64,000 nt of DNA from Pocillopora verrucosa (Eukaryota; Cnidaria; Anthozoa; Scleractinia; Pocilloporidae). A model generated the notes under the pieces. That model did no database searches, was not told the DNA's origin, and saw nothing but the letters and a program-made list of their open reading frames with translations. This document shows positions 53,437 to 64,000 of this stretch, one piece after another. The stretch covers positions 4,560,938 to 4,624,937 of the forward strand of contig NC_089312.1 of the NCBI RefSeq assembly GCF_036669915.1, written 5' to 3'. The translations under genes and the position numbers were made by a program. Every line of letters begins with the position of its first letter. Position 1 is the first letter of the stretch.

Positions 53437-53568
53437 TAAAGATGTATTTCGTCTTGTCACGAGCGAGGGACAAAGGAAAAAGCGCGAAATCCGAAGGTCT
53501 GAGGTTCGATTCCACATGGAAATTTTTTCTTTGTCCCATGCTTATGACAAGACGAAAAACATCTTTCT
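53437..53568. repeat. Foldback element with internal tRNA-like B box
   Basis: Terminal inverted repeats: AAGATGTATTTCGTCTTGTC plus GAGGGACAAAGGAAAAA on the left, mirrored by TTTTTTCTTTGTCCCATG and GACAAGACGAAAAACATCTT on the right. Between them CTGAGGTTCGATTCCA has the pol III B-box form (GGTTCGANTCC), suggesting a tRNA-derived core. Confidence 0.75.
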
Positions 53569-53867
53569 TTAAGTCAGTCGTTTCGTTAGTTTTTGCGAAC
53601 GCAGTGTAACTTTTGTTTAAGAGTTTTACTACCGAACCTAATTACGCCACAAATTGGAAGTTCGTTTCTATTTCAAGCAGCTCTTTCGTTATATTTGTAC
53701 TTAGATATTTGTATCAATTATTTATTTTCAGTCGAATCACAATTACACGTCTGCGCATCTTTACGTCTAAGTATTTGTCTATCTGGGAATTAGATTATAC
53801 GTGCATTCAAGTTGTGACGTTAAACATGTAGTATTTAGCTACACTATGTTAATAAATTAAAGATCTA

Positions 53868-56800
53868 TCACGGTGTAGTGGCGACATCTAAACTGGGTTC
53901 TCTCGAAGCCCCTTCAACTTTGTCCCATTCTTGTCTGTCAGCTGTCATTAGCGCCATGAAAGCAATAGATCCAATGACGTATAAAAGAAATGTTATCCAA
54001 AAAACTGTCCGCCATTCTCCAGAAGTCTGAAAGGCAACAGGAGGCAAAGAAGCATAGGTTAAGTACAGATCTTATAGAAAAAAACTGCTTTTTCGGTTAA
54101 GTGGTTAAAATAGCTAAGGATCCACCGAGAAAAAAAAAACATTCCATTCCTTTGGCGATAAAGTCAAAAATACTCTCGTGGCAGGTTACTCAGCCTCCAC
54201 TCCAGTGTAAAAGGGGAGGGGGAGGGGGGGCTGGGTCCATGTACCACGGGACTGCGTCAGGCCATACGCCAGAAAGAGGCTATTAGCCGAGCAAAGCTGT
54301 ATAATGGATATCACTTTCGACCAGTACACAGGAAGGAGGAGTACCATGACACACATGGAAAAGACACACAACAGAGTGATACTATCAGCCGAGCAAAGCT
54401 ATTTAGTGGATCGAACCTTGTGATGCGTTATGAACCCAACCAACATGGGACTGAGAAAGCCAGCGGTGTTACTGGCCGCGTTCACGATGCCCATGACGAT
54501 AGACGCGTTTCTCGGCGCTATATCTAACATGTTTACTTGGAAGCCCGCATAAACCAATCCGAGGGCAGCTCCGCTAACGCACATGCAACCTATCACAGCA
54601 TCAGGATTCTTGAAATAGCCCGCTATTAGAATAAATAGTCCACCGGTAACTGCACCTGCAAAACAAAATGCGATCATATACAAAGTACGCGATATACTTG
54701 GCAAGCGGAGGATCGTCAGTTAGATGTCTGGGTTAATTAAAGACTGTTTTCGTTTTATTGGCTATTCCTGTGGCATTCCACGTCAAGAAAAAATGTATGT
54801 GTTGGTTTGAATCTTATATTTACGAGAAAGCAATTTTATTTGCATAGAGTTCATCAAGGTGATCAACTTCTGACCAAAGAAGTAAAGGCATACGGACAGG
54901 ACGCAGAATAATAAAAACCATTTACACTATCACGAAAAGACCTAATGTTAATGTCCTCCGCCATGTAACTCAAAAGACGTTTCAGGTCTGCTATGACGGT
55001 TTCTTACTTTAGGACCATTTAGCGAGCATTTTGCCTGGTACCACTGGGATTATACCTTACCATTTCCCACTTTTAAAAATTATCAAAGTACTGAGAACTA
55101 AAGAAAAAACCTGCAGTAAGATTTTCCAGCATTTTTTCTTTTATATGCGTTTTCCTTTTGCTCAAACATTTTTTTCTCTTTTCTTTAATCACATTCATCC
55201 GCCTGCTAAAAATTAACCAGTGTGAACTTGCTATACCTGTTGTGTAGAACACGCGTCTCACCGTCTTGGTAGAAAGAATATTCCGTCTGAGCAGGTCAGC
55301 GGTGACTCCCGCCAAGGGACAAGTTAAAGATTTGAAAACAAACGGAGCGGCAGCTGCAAATCCCATCTGAGACGAAGAAAATGAGCCGAGTAAAAGTAAA
55401 TCGTACAAAAGATTATGTGTATATTACAAAAGTAAACTAATTTCGGTCGGGCCAGGCTGAAAGAAAAGTTGTTGCTATTCTCTAATTTGCTTTGAAATAT
55501 AGAAAAGGTAGAAATGGCAAAAAAGAAAATAGGAGGATGAAGACGGACAGTCTGAGCTTTGTCAGTTGGGATATCTATATCTCATCGAAATCATTTCTAG
55601 TTAAGATAGAACACTATTCTGGTTGAGATCCTCCCGCGACAGCTCTTTAGACAACTAACAGAGAGGCAAAATCAAACACTACTTCCTAAAAAATTTACGA
55701 ACAAAACCGCCACTGGCTACCCCAACTTTCATCGAGACAATTTTTATTGTTAATCAAAAGTTAGTAAAGTGTGGACGTGTTTAATGAATGAATATCTTTT
55801 TCACATCTAAATTAAGCATTTATATAATTTTCGATGTCAGCTAACTTCCAAGCGTATCAATTACTGCAGATCCCTTTCTGCGTGGCCGCAAGGCATGATC
55901 CAGATATTTTTGCGTTAATCATTTACGTTCTTCTCTGAATAATAACTCACCGCTGCAACTTCATAGTGCAAGATGTCCATCAGAAAAAGAGGAACACAAA
56001 TGAGTAACACATATAAGCCCCAATCGGAAGCAAAAGCAGCTATGATGATGGCCCAAACAGGACCTGAGGTCAGAATCGATTTCCAAGGTATAGTACCATG
56101 AGATACCTACGAATGAAACACTCGTGTTGTTAATAATAATATTGTAATACCGTAAAATTCAAGTCTAAAGCAAGTTGTTTCCTAATAAATATAGCTTAGC
56201 ATCGGTATTGGCACTCATATATTATCACAAGATTTTTCCACATTCAGCCGCTATGCCGAAAAATAGGGGTAAAACTTGAATCGGCTGACTTACTTACAAG
56301 TTAGTTTCTCATTTCTTTATCCTATCCGAAGACTCTTCTGGATCTTTTAGTGTTACGAGCGACAAAGGAAGCGAGTTTATTCTTTTACAGGGAATTCATG
56401 ACATATAGTCAATGAGATCTTTTCGTTTCTAACAGTCGCGGATTTTCACTTGTCGAAAAACAGGAATAATTATTTGAACTAAGTTCTTACTCCCAGTTAT
56501 GAAAGATTCAATTTTAAAAATATGACGGTTTTTTTTTCATGAATTTGGTCGGTTAAAATTATTTTTTGTTTGTAAGCATCCATTTTTTAGTCCTCTCAAA
56601 ACAATACGGAACTTAAAGACTTTAACCTCTTCCATATTAACAGCGGTAAGCTCAATGTAGGAGCGTTCGTCATATGTTATGGTAGGGTGAACTGATGGAG
56701 ATTCGAACGCCAAAACAAACCAAGCCACATACCACATGATGCCAAATATTCCTGTGAATAGAGAAGTTGTTAGGTGTTTAACAAAAGCAATTTTTTAGGG

Positions 56801-59456
56801 GGCCCTAATTTTTTTGTTATTTTTTGGCTATTGTCATGCTGGAAATTGGATTGATAAAAATAAGTTTGGGCGCGAAGGGGAATAAAAGATTTGATCTCCA
56901 AGTGCTCGGTTGAGGTTGAACAATGATCACGGTTTTGCTTAGATGTCAATCTATCTTCTTCCTTTGACTGTTGAATCCGGTTTGAGGCCTTAGAGAATTG
57001 GTTCATCTTTTTTTATTTGCCTGATTAAGCAAAGCAATCTAAGGATTATTTGTATATCTTAAACATTTTTCTTACCAAATGCATAGAACACAGCTGGCCA
57101 TCCACCATCAAGATCATATCTTGTTAACAACCCAGAAATCGGCATTGTTACTATACTGCCAACAGTGCAACCTTCAATCAGAAATGTCAAGTTTTGCATT
57201 TTTGAAAACATTTTGTTCCAACCATGGGAAAACCATTAAAAGAAGAAAAAAACCAAGCTGGAGGAAACGATTTGAAATATCTTTATTTCTTTACCAACTT
57301 GCCAAAAATTGAGTGGGAGACCAGCAGAAGGAAGTTCGTTGCGACCTGTGCTTCTCGTAAAAATTTAGGAGTAGATTTCTCAAGATTGTCATTTGAAATC
57401 CATGCCGATCTTTTGCATCTTTCATCAATGTGCTACGCCAGTGGTTAATTCTTGTCTCTTCGGTATAACTCCATCCAAGCAAACAATTTTTTTGGACCAA
57501 TTTTCAACGATCCATAAAACAAATCAATGATAAATGAACGGGTTTGAAAAGTACCTGTGACTGCTATAGTGGCTAAAGTAGTTCTCTCCATGCTTGGTGC
57601 CCATTTGCTCCAGATAGCGTGGTTACAAGGAAACAATACTCCCTAATAGTTGGCAAATATGTGTCAGAAACCAGGTAAAAGCTCATTTGTAGCTAGAGAG
57701 GCAGATTAGAGATGAAAAAAAAGGGAAGTCTGAGGTAACGTGGGAGGTTATAGTCTTTGTAGAGTCGAGCCTTAGGGCGCACTGTATTTAGCGGTCACCA
57801 TGTACTATGTGGTCAGTTGTCAAAGTCCTAAGTTTTTCCCCTTAGTTACTGCAATTTTCACCTTCAAAGAGCGGTCACCTCTTGAGCGGTCGCGGTCATC
57901 TTTGACCGAGTCCCAACGGCCTGTTAGCGTTAGTTAACTGTATTGAACGGTCACTTCAACAGGACCACTCAAATAAAACTAACACATAACCCACTTGCTT
58001 ATTGATAAAATCAGAATTGCATCTAGGATTGTTACTTTTCCATCGTGCGTTATTTCGTATATGAATTAGGTAATTAAAACTAATACTAACCAGAACCAAT
58101 CCTTCACAAACTCGTACAACAATAAGAAGCACCACACTTGCTCTGGAAGCTAACGGGGTTAATAATGTTAAGACCGAAGCCATCAGCACCGCTGAACCAA
58201 ACAGGCGCGTTCCTCCGAGTTTTAAGGCAAGCCAGCCTCCGGGGATTTGTAACGCAACGTAGCCGTAATAAAACGAACCCAGTACCACCCCTGTGAGTAT
58301 AGTGACACAACTTATTATTTTCCGTAAAGGAAGTGAGGTTGAGTGTAACAAGAATCGTTAAAGAACTTTATCATGTAAACTGCGGAGTTTTACAAGGATT
58401 TTCCTTATAGGCTTGTTGCTTCCATGTCATATGCAAAATATTACATGGCTGCTTGTAGGATGGAATTTCTTGTGTTGAACTCGAGTTGAACACACTATAA
58501 GAAATTCCATATCTACGCGCAGCCATGTATTATTCTCTATGTATATACCATACGTCAACACAGAACAACGACAATTTCAAATTCATCTTGCCTTGTAATT
58601 TTGAGCTCCACTTAAATTCTGCCCCCTGAGAAAAAAAAGCCAGAAAAAGAACTTGACGACGAAACAAGTTGGGTAAAGTTTAAATGCGTTTATCACTTGT
58701 TTATTCCAGCCTTGCTATGGGCGACCGGATTGGCAAGGATTTTTGCCGTGACCACGATCTTGGAAATATATTTCGCTATCCTTGCGGTCGTAAAGTCAGT
58801 ATCAAAGTCGGTGGTGTCAATTTGATGCAAGAGGAACAACAAAATTGTGTTGGCATTGCTTTTTACAGTGTCATTGATACTTCCTTACATGTTAGAGAAT
58901 TAAGTTGATTATTTAATACCACGCAATCTGAGTGCACGCTCTGAAAGCTTACTTTATTTAAAAGGCGAAGATTCTTCCCTCTTTTACAAGCAGCAGTCTT
59001 CGTTACTATGTGGTTATTTGATTTCGGTGATATGAAAACTTGAATTTATCATTTTTAAAAATGCCACCCGCACGTGTAAAGTCGGTCACGGTGGGTGTTA
59101 AATTTATTCGGAAAACTCAAGACCTTGGCCTTCTCTACTTGAAAAAGTACCTTGAGTCGCGAAACCACGGACCACAGACCTTTACCTTCTTGTCGGTTTC
59201 TATTCGATGATCAGTCTGCGAGTTGTCTTTCTCTAATTATGTAGCGTAATAAAATTTTGAATCAAGGGATTCAAGTAAGAGTAGCGTTATCTACCTTTTC
59301 TGTCTCGACTCCATCGATGACAACTGTGTGGTTTTTGACCATTGCTCCGATGGCCACATTCAGATTGGTTCGCAACGCGTACATTGTAAAGAAACCCCAA
59401 AACACCAAGACGGAAAGGACGTACCTCTTCGGAATCCCATTCGAACAAGGTGCCAT
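53868..59456 (-). CDS. SLC17A5-like: SLC17 family anion transporter (sialin-like), complete
   Basis: Ten exons: 59456-59295, 58625-58592, 58290-58091, 57642-57555, 57171-57076, 56751-56627, 56106-55951, 55366-55237, 54655-54417, 54026-53868. Phases all match, total 1389 bases, 462 residues. Twelve-TM major facilitator transporter of the lysosomal or vesicular sialin/VGLUT group (family knowledge). Marks: RYVLSVLVFWGFFTMYALR and NLNVA in TM1; N-glycosylation site NHT in loop 1; FKWSSKLQGVVLGSFYYGY; QIPGG; the signature HAIWSKWAPSMER, with the histidine conserved in sialin; NMLDIAPR; and GEWRTVFWI at the last helix. Exon 2 is only 34 bases and its donor is GC (CAAG|GCAAG) instead of GT. Substrate cannot be chosen from sequence. 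Tandem paralogue downstream. Confidence 0.93.
57740..57960. repeat. Repeat with GCGGTCACC motifs in SLC17 intron 3
   Basis: TTAGCGGTCACCATGTACTA, AGAGCGGTCACCTCTTGAGC, GGTCGCGGTCATC and AACGGTCACTTC are spread over about 200 bp, like a degenerate inverted-repeat element. Non-coding. Confidence 0.45.
58436..58541. repeat. Near-perfect foldback element in SLC17 intron 2
   Basis: Two arms of about 45 bases mirror each other: ATTACATGGCTGCTTGTAGG plus ATGGAATTTCTTGTGTTGAA on the left, and TTGAACACACTATAAGAAAT plus TCCATATCTACGCGCAGCCA on the right, with CTCGAG at the centre. It could form a long hairpin in the pre-mRNA close to the small GC-donor exon. Confidence 0.85.
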
Positions 59457-60294
59457 TCCTTTAAATTAAGGCCACTAAATCCTTGTATCTGACAATACTT
59501 ACAATATGGTGCACTTGATTGAAATTATACCCGACGATAGTCTTCATAGAAATAAAAGTTTTTTCCAGCAGAGTGCAATCTCTGACAGGGAGATGCATAG
59601 AATTACTACGCTGTCCGCATGAAACAAGATACATAGATACGCCGATCAATTCGCGCTACTAAGCAGAGGAAATTTGAATTTCATTAATTAATCATAACCA
59701 CACAGTTAAAAACATTAAGTAACAATACAATGCCAAATACTGTATGAAAAGACGTATCATTTTTCATAGGTGCTCCATTGATCATTTTTCATTTTATTTA
59801 TAAGAGAGTATGGTAGTATAGATGTATTTTAAACTGTATAACATAAAAAGCATTTAGCCATTTTTAAGTAGTTTGCTTGAAGTTGTAACATGGTGGATTA
59901 CAGGTGGCGCCCGTCGGAACATCTTAAAATGCGACACCTCAGATTTGATAGAGAATATACAATGATAAAAAAACAAAACAAAACAAATAACAAACGGAGA
60001 GTTTAATTAGAGAAAAAGTTCAAATATAAACCTTGACAAATGTTAACTAAGAGGTTCCCTCGCGGGAAAGTTCTACACACTTCTGCAGAACACATTCATT
60101 TTGCATCTCAACTCTATTTTATGCCTTAAGACCTGTGGCTATTCCTTCCATTTGAATTAGTGCCTTTTAACTTCCCCGAAAATTTAGGACTTGTATGCAC
60201 TTTGTACAACAAAAGAGAACTTTAATAAATTACGTACAAACTGGTTTCCTCACCACGGATTGGCTGGATTAACCAACTCAGAAAATTGCTGAAG

Positions 60295-60835
60295 AACCAC
60301 TCGTTATTTATCACCTGGGATGAGAGGGACAGAGGTTTTTGGGGTGGAGAATCGCATGGTTTTCATAGGAAACGGAGGCGGAATCATTCGTCGCTAGCAA
60401 AGAATAAGCGAAGTTCTATAGGACATTGAATAAAGGGGTAAGATTCTAAAGAACTGTGATGCTGCGTCGGTAGGAGAGTATAGCAGGTAATTTAGTGTTA
60501 ACAACTGAGTTGAGCGTTTTGAGCGTTTTGAGCGTTAGCCCTTCGTCAGAGCGATTGACGAAGGGCTAACGCTCGAAACGTCAGCTTTTTTTACCCTCTA
60601 CGGTGGCTAATTTACGTTTTCAACTCAGTTGTTAACACTAAATTACCTACTATAGGACATTGACGGTCGATTTACCACAATGAGGGGGAGGGGGGGTCGT
60701 AAGATGATTATAAAGTCCTGTGGCAAGATCAGGTATACGGTATTGTGAAACAACAACCAAATCCTCCAACCCCTTCACCTCCCCCCCCCCCCCGTTTCCC
60801 TGCCAGCGGATGAATAATGATTGACCCCTAAATCT
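60295..60835. repeat. Dispersed repeat R1, split by a nested insertion
   Basis: Left part about 60295-60429 (ACTCGTTATTTATCACC, then a TTTTTGGGGTGGAGAATCGC stretch and GGTTTTC). Right part about 60650-60835 (GAGGGGGAGGGGGGGTCGTA, GGCAAGATCAGGTATA, a C-run, AATGATTGACCCC). Together they match the uninterrupted copy at 21045-21345. Confidence 0.8.
60430..60649. mobile_element. Short Penelope-type inverted-terminal element with target-site duplication
   Basis: Starts AATAAAGGGGTAAGATTC and ends TTAACACTAAATTACCTA. The two arms (GTTAACAACTGAGTTGAGCG and AACGCTCGAAACGTCAG...CAACTCAGTTGTTAAC) are partly inverted copies of the arms at 46158-46993. It is flanked by a direct 14-bp repeat CTATAGGACATTGA at 60416-60429 and 60650-60663. 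No protein-coding part remains. Confidence 0.85.
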
Positions 60836-60887
60836 CCTAAGTATATTGTATACGAAGGTACGCAAAGAACCTATGTCTAGGATTGTT

Positions 60888-63776
60888 CTAGCTACCAGTA
60901 GCACTTTCAGATTCAATGTTTTCGTCTGTTGGTTTATTCCTAGTTTGGTCCCAATCCTGTCGTTCTCCGGACATCAAAACGCAAAATAGGAAAGTCCCTC
61001 CAAGTAAAATTACAAATGTTAACAAAAAGACCCTTTGCCACTCTTCAGCAGTCTATGAAAAAAGGAAAGGAATTTATGCATTTTGCTATGTGTTCAAACA
61101 TTTCTTTTTGAAAGCTTAGAGTACAGCATTTACATTAGGAGCTTTTATGATTTCATATAGACCGAATGCAAATATGGCAGACTATGCGGGAGGCCCGAGT
61201 CGAGTGCATGAACGTGAGGCTACTCAGGGCTCGGGTCTTGAAAAGTATTGCATAGTGTTAGTCTATTCTGCCTTACTTTACAGTGCTTAAGAGTTGCTCT
61301 GTTCCTGAATGTCATCAAAAAAGAAAAATAATCTTTCACCGGCAGATTTCGATTTTTGAGTTTCCCTGCTCGCCTCAGATTAAAACATGGTATCTACATG
61401 TTTATAAATCGCATTACTAGATAAATTAATGGCTGATTGCTCTTAGGTAGAATGAATTGGCTTTATGCTTTTACTCTGAATTCTGATTGGCTCTTTATGA
61501 CATTTTCTTTTGCTGTGATTGGCTGTTGTAATTACTTGGCTTTGGTTTAACTGCAATCAATCGAAATGCACTCCATACCAACCTTATCTTGGGCAATGAA
61601 TCCCACTATGGTTGGACTGACAAACCCAGCTGTTGTTCCAACAGTGTTACAAACGCCCATGATGATACTCGAGTAACGTGGAGCAATGTCTAGCATGTTC
61701 ACAGTGTATGCCGGGAATGCCAGTGACGTAGTCAATCCAGCCAGACTCATGCAAATAACAACCACCGTGACATTTAAAGAGTAACCAGCTATGAGTACCA
61801 AAAACCCACTCGCTATGGCGCCTGGAGAAGAAAAAGGAAGACATTATTATCAAGAAGGAAGGTGAAATAGATTATCGGTTAAGATGTAGACAAAATTCAC
61901 AAAAAGCTCGAGGTAGTGGAGACTGGAAGTTGCGCTTTTATTGACCAATACGAGGATGAAACCTATATCCAGTCATCTTAAGCGAGTAACAGATATTAGA
62001 GAAAAATCCACCAAATCGCTGATCTCCTTTTTTTCACTCTGAAGAAAAAGGGGTTTGTAACCCTGTGTTAGCTAAAACAGCCAGAACACGTTTTTTCGTT
62101 TTTCTTGTTATGTAGAAAAATTGCCTAATAACTTGTAGAATGAAACCAGCAAGATGAAAGAGGGCGATCCCGACCGAGAGGCCAATTAAAATATAGGATT
62201 CACTTCTTTTTTCTAGTACTTGGAGCCAACCCTATGATGAGGATATCTACCACGAAAATTGAGTACATACGTTTTCGGATCTTGAAGTTAAAACGAGTTG
62301 AGTTAGTTCAGTCATTTCACTGAAAATCGTTGACAATTACCACAGACAAGTCACAAAGAAACCTTTAGCCAACTTAGAGGTATAGAAAATATGGACTGGT
62401 GAGTCGGTTTTTTTTTTCGTACCAGCAGCGTAAAAAACTCTTCTGACGTTCTTTGTAGATACCGTGCTTTTCCTCAGCACATCTGCTGCTAAGCCAGACA
62501 ATGGAGAACAAACACCTTTGACGAGAAAAGGTGAAGCAGCCATAAATCCCATCTGAAAATAAAGATAAGAAAAGAAGAATAACACTGAATGTTAGTTTTA
62601 GTTGAAAGCAGCCCAGTTTAGAAGTTTAGCAAGGACCATTATTTACTTCTCGATAGAGTATGAGTGCCGAATAAGAAAATAGTTTGCTAGAGGTCATACT
62701 TTGTTGACTGAGCATATAGATAATACTGGCCTCGTTTTTTTTACTTTCTCCTTGCGTTTTTTCCATCTCGCATCTCACCGAGCCGGACTCTGGCCTGGGC
62801 GGGTCTTATAATGAATGCAGGTACGTGAATGTGCCAACAAAAGCTCTGCTGTTAGAATTGGCCTATTCTTAACATGGTGCTATAAACTCACACTGGTGAT
62901 AGATGTTTTCATGACGTCTAGTAGAAAAGTTGGCATCGATATAAGCAAAATATAAAACGCCCAATCCAATGCAAAATTGGCCGCAATTATTCCCCAAACA
63001 GGTGGTGATAGTAAGATAGATTTCCAAGGAATTACAATATTCTCTACCTGAGGAAAGAAAGACAGTACTATATGTTGGGATTAAGTCAAATAAAAATAAT
63101 CATAAAAAAAAGGAAAGATGTATGTAACGTTATAGAATGGACAAGGAAACTCAGAATAAAGTTGAAGAAGAATGCGTAGAAAAGATAAAATCAACGCATG
63201 AAGACTGTCTCTAACTTAAGAAAAACGCGGATATTCAGTCACAATTTATTTTATTTTTCCAGACCACTTAGGTCAGGTCTTGAACAAAAAGAGGAAGTCG
63301 AGACGCGAGGGAGGAGAAGGGATGGAGAGGGTAGGAGAGGAGAGGGTAGGGGAGGAGAGCGGGAGCGAGTGGAATTGAGGTGAGGAGATTAAATAACCTA
63401 AGTTTCGAGGCAAATTTCCTTATCTGAATCTTAGTCGAATTCCCATGTTTTTAATTTTTTTCTCATTTCCAATAATCCAGTTCTCGCTTAAGCATTTAAA
63501 GAATAGGCTATCCCTTTAGTATAAATTAGCTCTACATGCTAAACATCATATGGCATGGAACTGGATCATACATGCAAACCAAGAATACCACAAACACTGC
63601 ATGGAACATTGCCCATTTAGAAGTACACTAAAGGTCATGTACGAGACATACCTTAGACAAGTCCAGGGCTGTTTCTTGTATTAAACTCTTCTCGTCATCT
63701 GATATGGTCGGGTGAAGTGCAGGAGACTCGTAGACAACCATCAGCCAAACGAAATACCACACTATACCAAACACAC
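60888..63776 (-). CDS. SLC17A5-like: SLC17 family anion transporter (sialin-like), 5' part beyond window
   Basis: Five 3' exons are visible: 63776-63652, 63047-62892, 62552-62423, 61821-61583 and 61052-60888 (stop TAG). The first four have exactly the lengths (125, 156, 130, 239) and phases of exons 6-9 of the gene at 53868-59456; the last is 165 instead of 159. Encoded marks: FGIVWYFVWLMVVYESP, IPWKSILLSPPVWGIIAANF, MGFMAASPFLVKG, NMLDIAPRYSSIIMG, GFVSPTIVGFI and EEWQRVFLLTF. It is therefore a tandem paralogue with the same fold (second half of a 12-TM transporter). All visible frames are open. The first five or so exons lie to the right of the window. Confidence 0.93.
63290..63382. repeat. 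Purine-rich (GGGA/GAGG) low-complexity tract in SLC17 intron
   Basis: Almost only G and A on the plus strand (GAGGGAGGAGAAGGGATGGA, then AGGAGAGGGTAGGGGAGGAG). Lies in an intron on the opposite strand to the transcript, so the transcript carries a pyrimidine tract. Confidence 0.9.
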
Positions 63777-63836
63777 CTAATAAAAAAAATCCATAAAATC
63801 ATTTTCGGTACGACTTCTATTTAAGTATTCTCGTGT

Positions 63837-63857
63837 GACTGACTGACTGACTGACTG
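63837..63857. repeat. (GACT)5 microsatellite
   Basis: Five consecutive GACT units, in an intron or upstream of the exon at 63776. Confidence 0.9.
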
Positions 63858-64000
63858 GTTTAGCCACCTCTTCTAAGGCAAGAGGCCCTTTAGTGGAATG
63901 GAGGGAGGAGAGGGTGGATACCTCAGGATATTACAGGCACGTGTGAGTGACAGGGAGGAAAGATTAGCTTAGGTCTAACGAGCCCTTCAGTTTGAGCTTA

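Larger units (their letters stand above)
51971..53867. other. Intergenic between GPCR and SLC17 gene
   Basis: No exon is supported. It contains the AAT repeat at 52565-52622 and a foldback element at 53437-53568. Confidence 0.6.
59457..60887. other. Intergenic between tandem SLC17 genes
   Basis: Should hold the promoter of the upstream-reading sialin-like gene and the 3' end of its tandem neighbour. No exon is seen. It contains an R1 repeat interrupted by a Penelope-type insertion (60295-60835). Confidence 0.55.

Overview
The window reads as nuclear DNA of an animal, most likely a cnidarian and probably a stony coral (inference). Genes have short exons with GT-AG introns, AT-rich introns and intergenic DNA, many small foldback and terminal-inverted-repeat elements, and Penelope-like retroelement debris. 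The protein families fit early-branching animals: a PTTH/trunk-like cystine knot, DEG/ENaC channels, an intronless class A GPCR and tandem SLC17 transporters. There is no operon or prokaryotic organisation.

Layout. (1) 1-26.4 kb: four genes for a secreted cystine-knot protein that I assign to the trunk/PTTH-noggin type. Three are on the minus strand (1-1019, cut by the window edge; 9119-9973; 14412-15438) and one on the plus strand (24389-26382). The first and third lie in two copies of a duplicated block of about 4.1 kb. (2) 28957-34773: a complete nine-exon type II phosphatidylinositol 4-kinase, plus strand, with introns full of small repeats. (3) 36050-50599: a DEG/ENaC (ASIC-like) cluster. 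It has one complete six-exon minus-strand gene (36050-39576), a second very similar first exon upstream of it (41498-42415), an exon fragment (43860-44000) and a broken plus-strand copy (45729-50599) that hosts a Penelope-like element. (4) 50825-51970: an intronless class A GPCR, minus strand. (5) 53868-63776: two SLC17 (sialin-like) transporters in tandem on the minus strand. The first is complete with ten exons; the second runs off the right edge.

How the genes relate: the window mixes unrelated genes with three local expansions (trunk/PTTH-like ligands, ASIC-like channels, SLC17 transporters). Exon structures were worked out by hand from splice sites, reading frame and paralogue comparison. 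For the ASIC, SLC17 and PI4K genes all phases close and the total lengths are multiples of three. The most interesting points are the ligand cluster, where one subfamily lost a cysteine pair and its furin site and diverges mainly by amino-acid replacements; the likely alternative first exons of the channel; and two retroelement insertions with readable target-site duplications.
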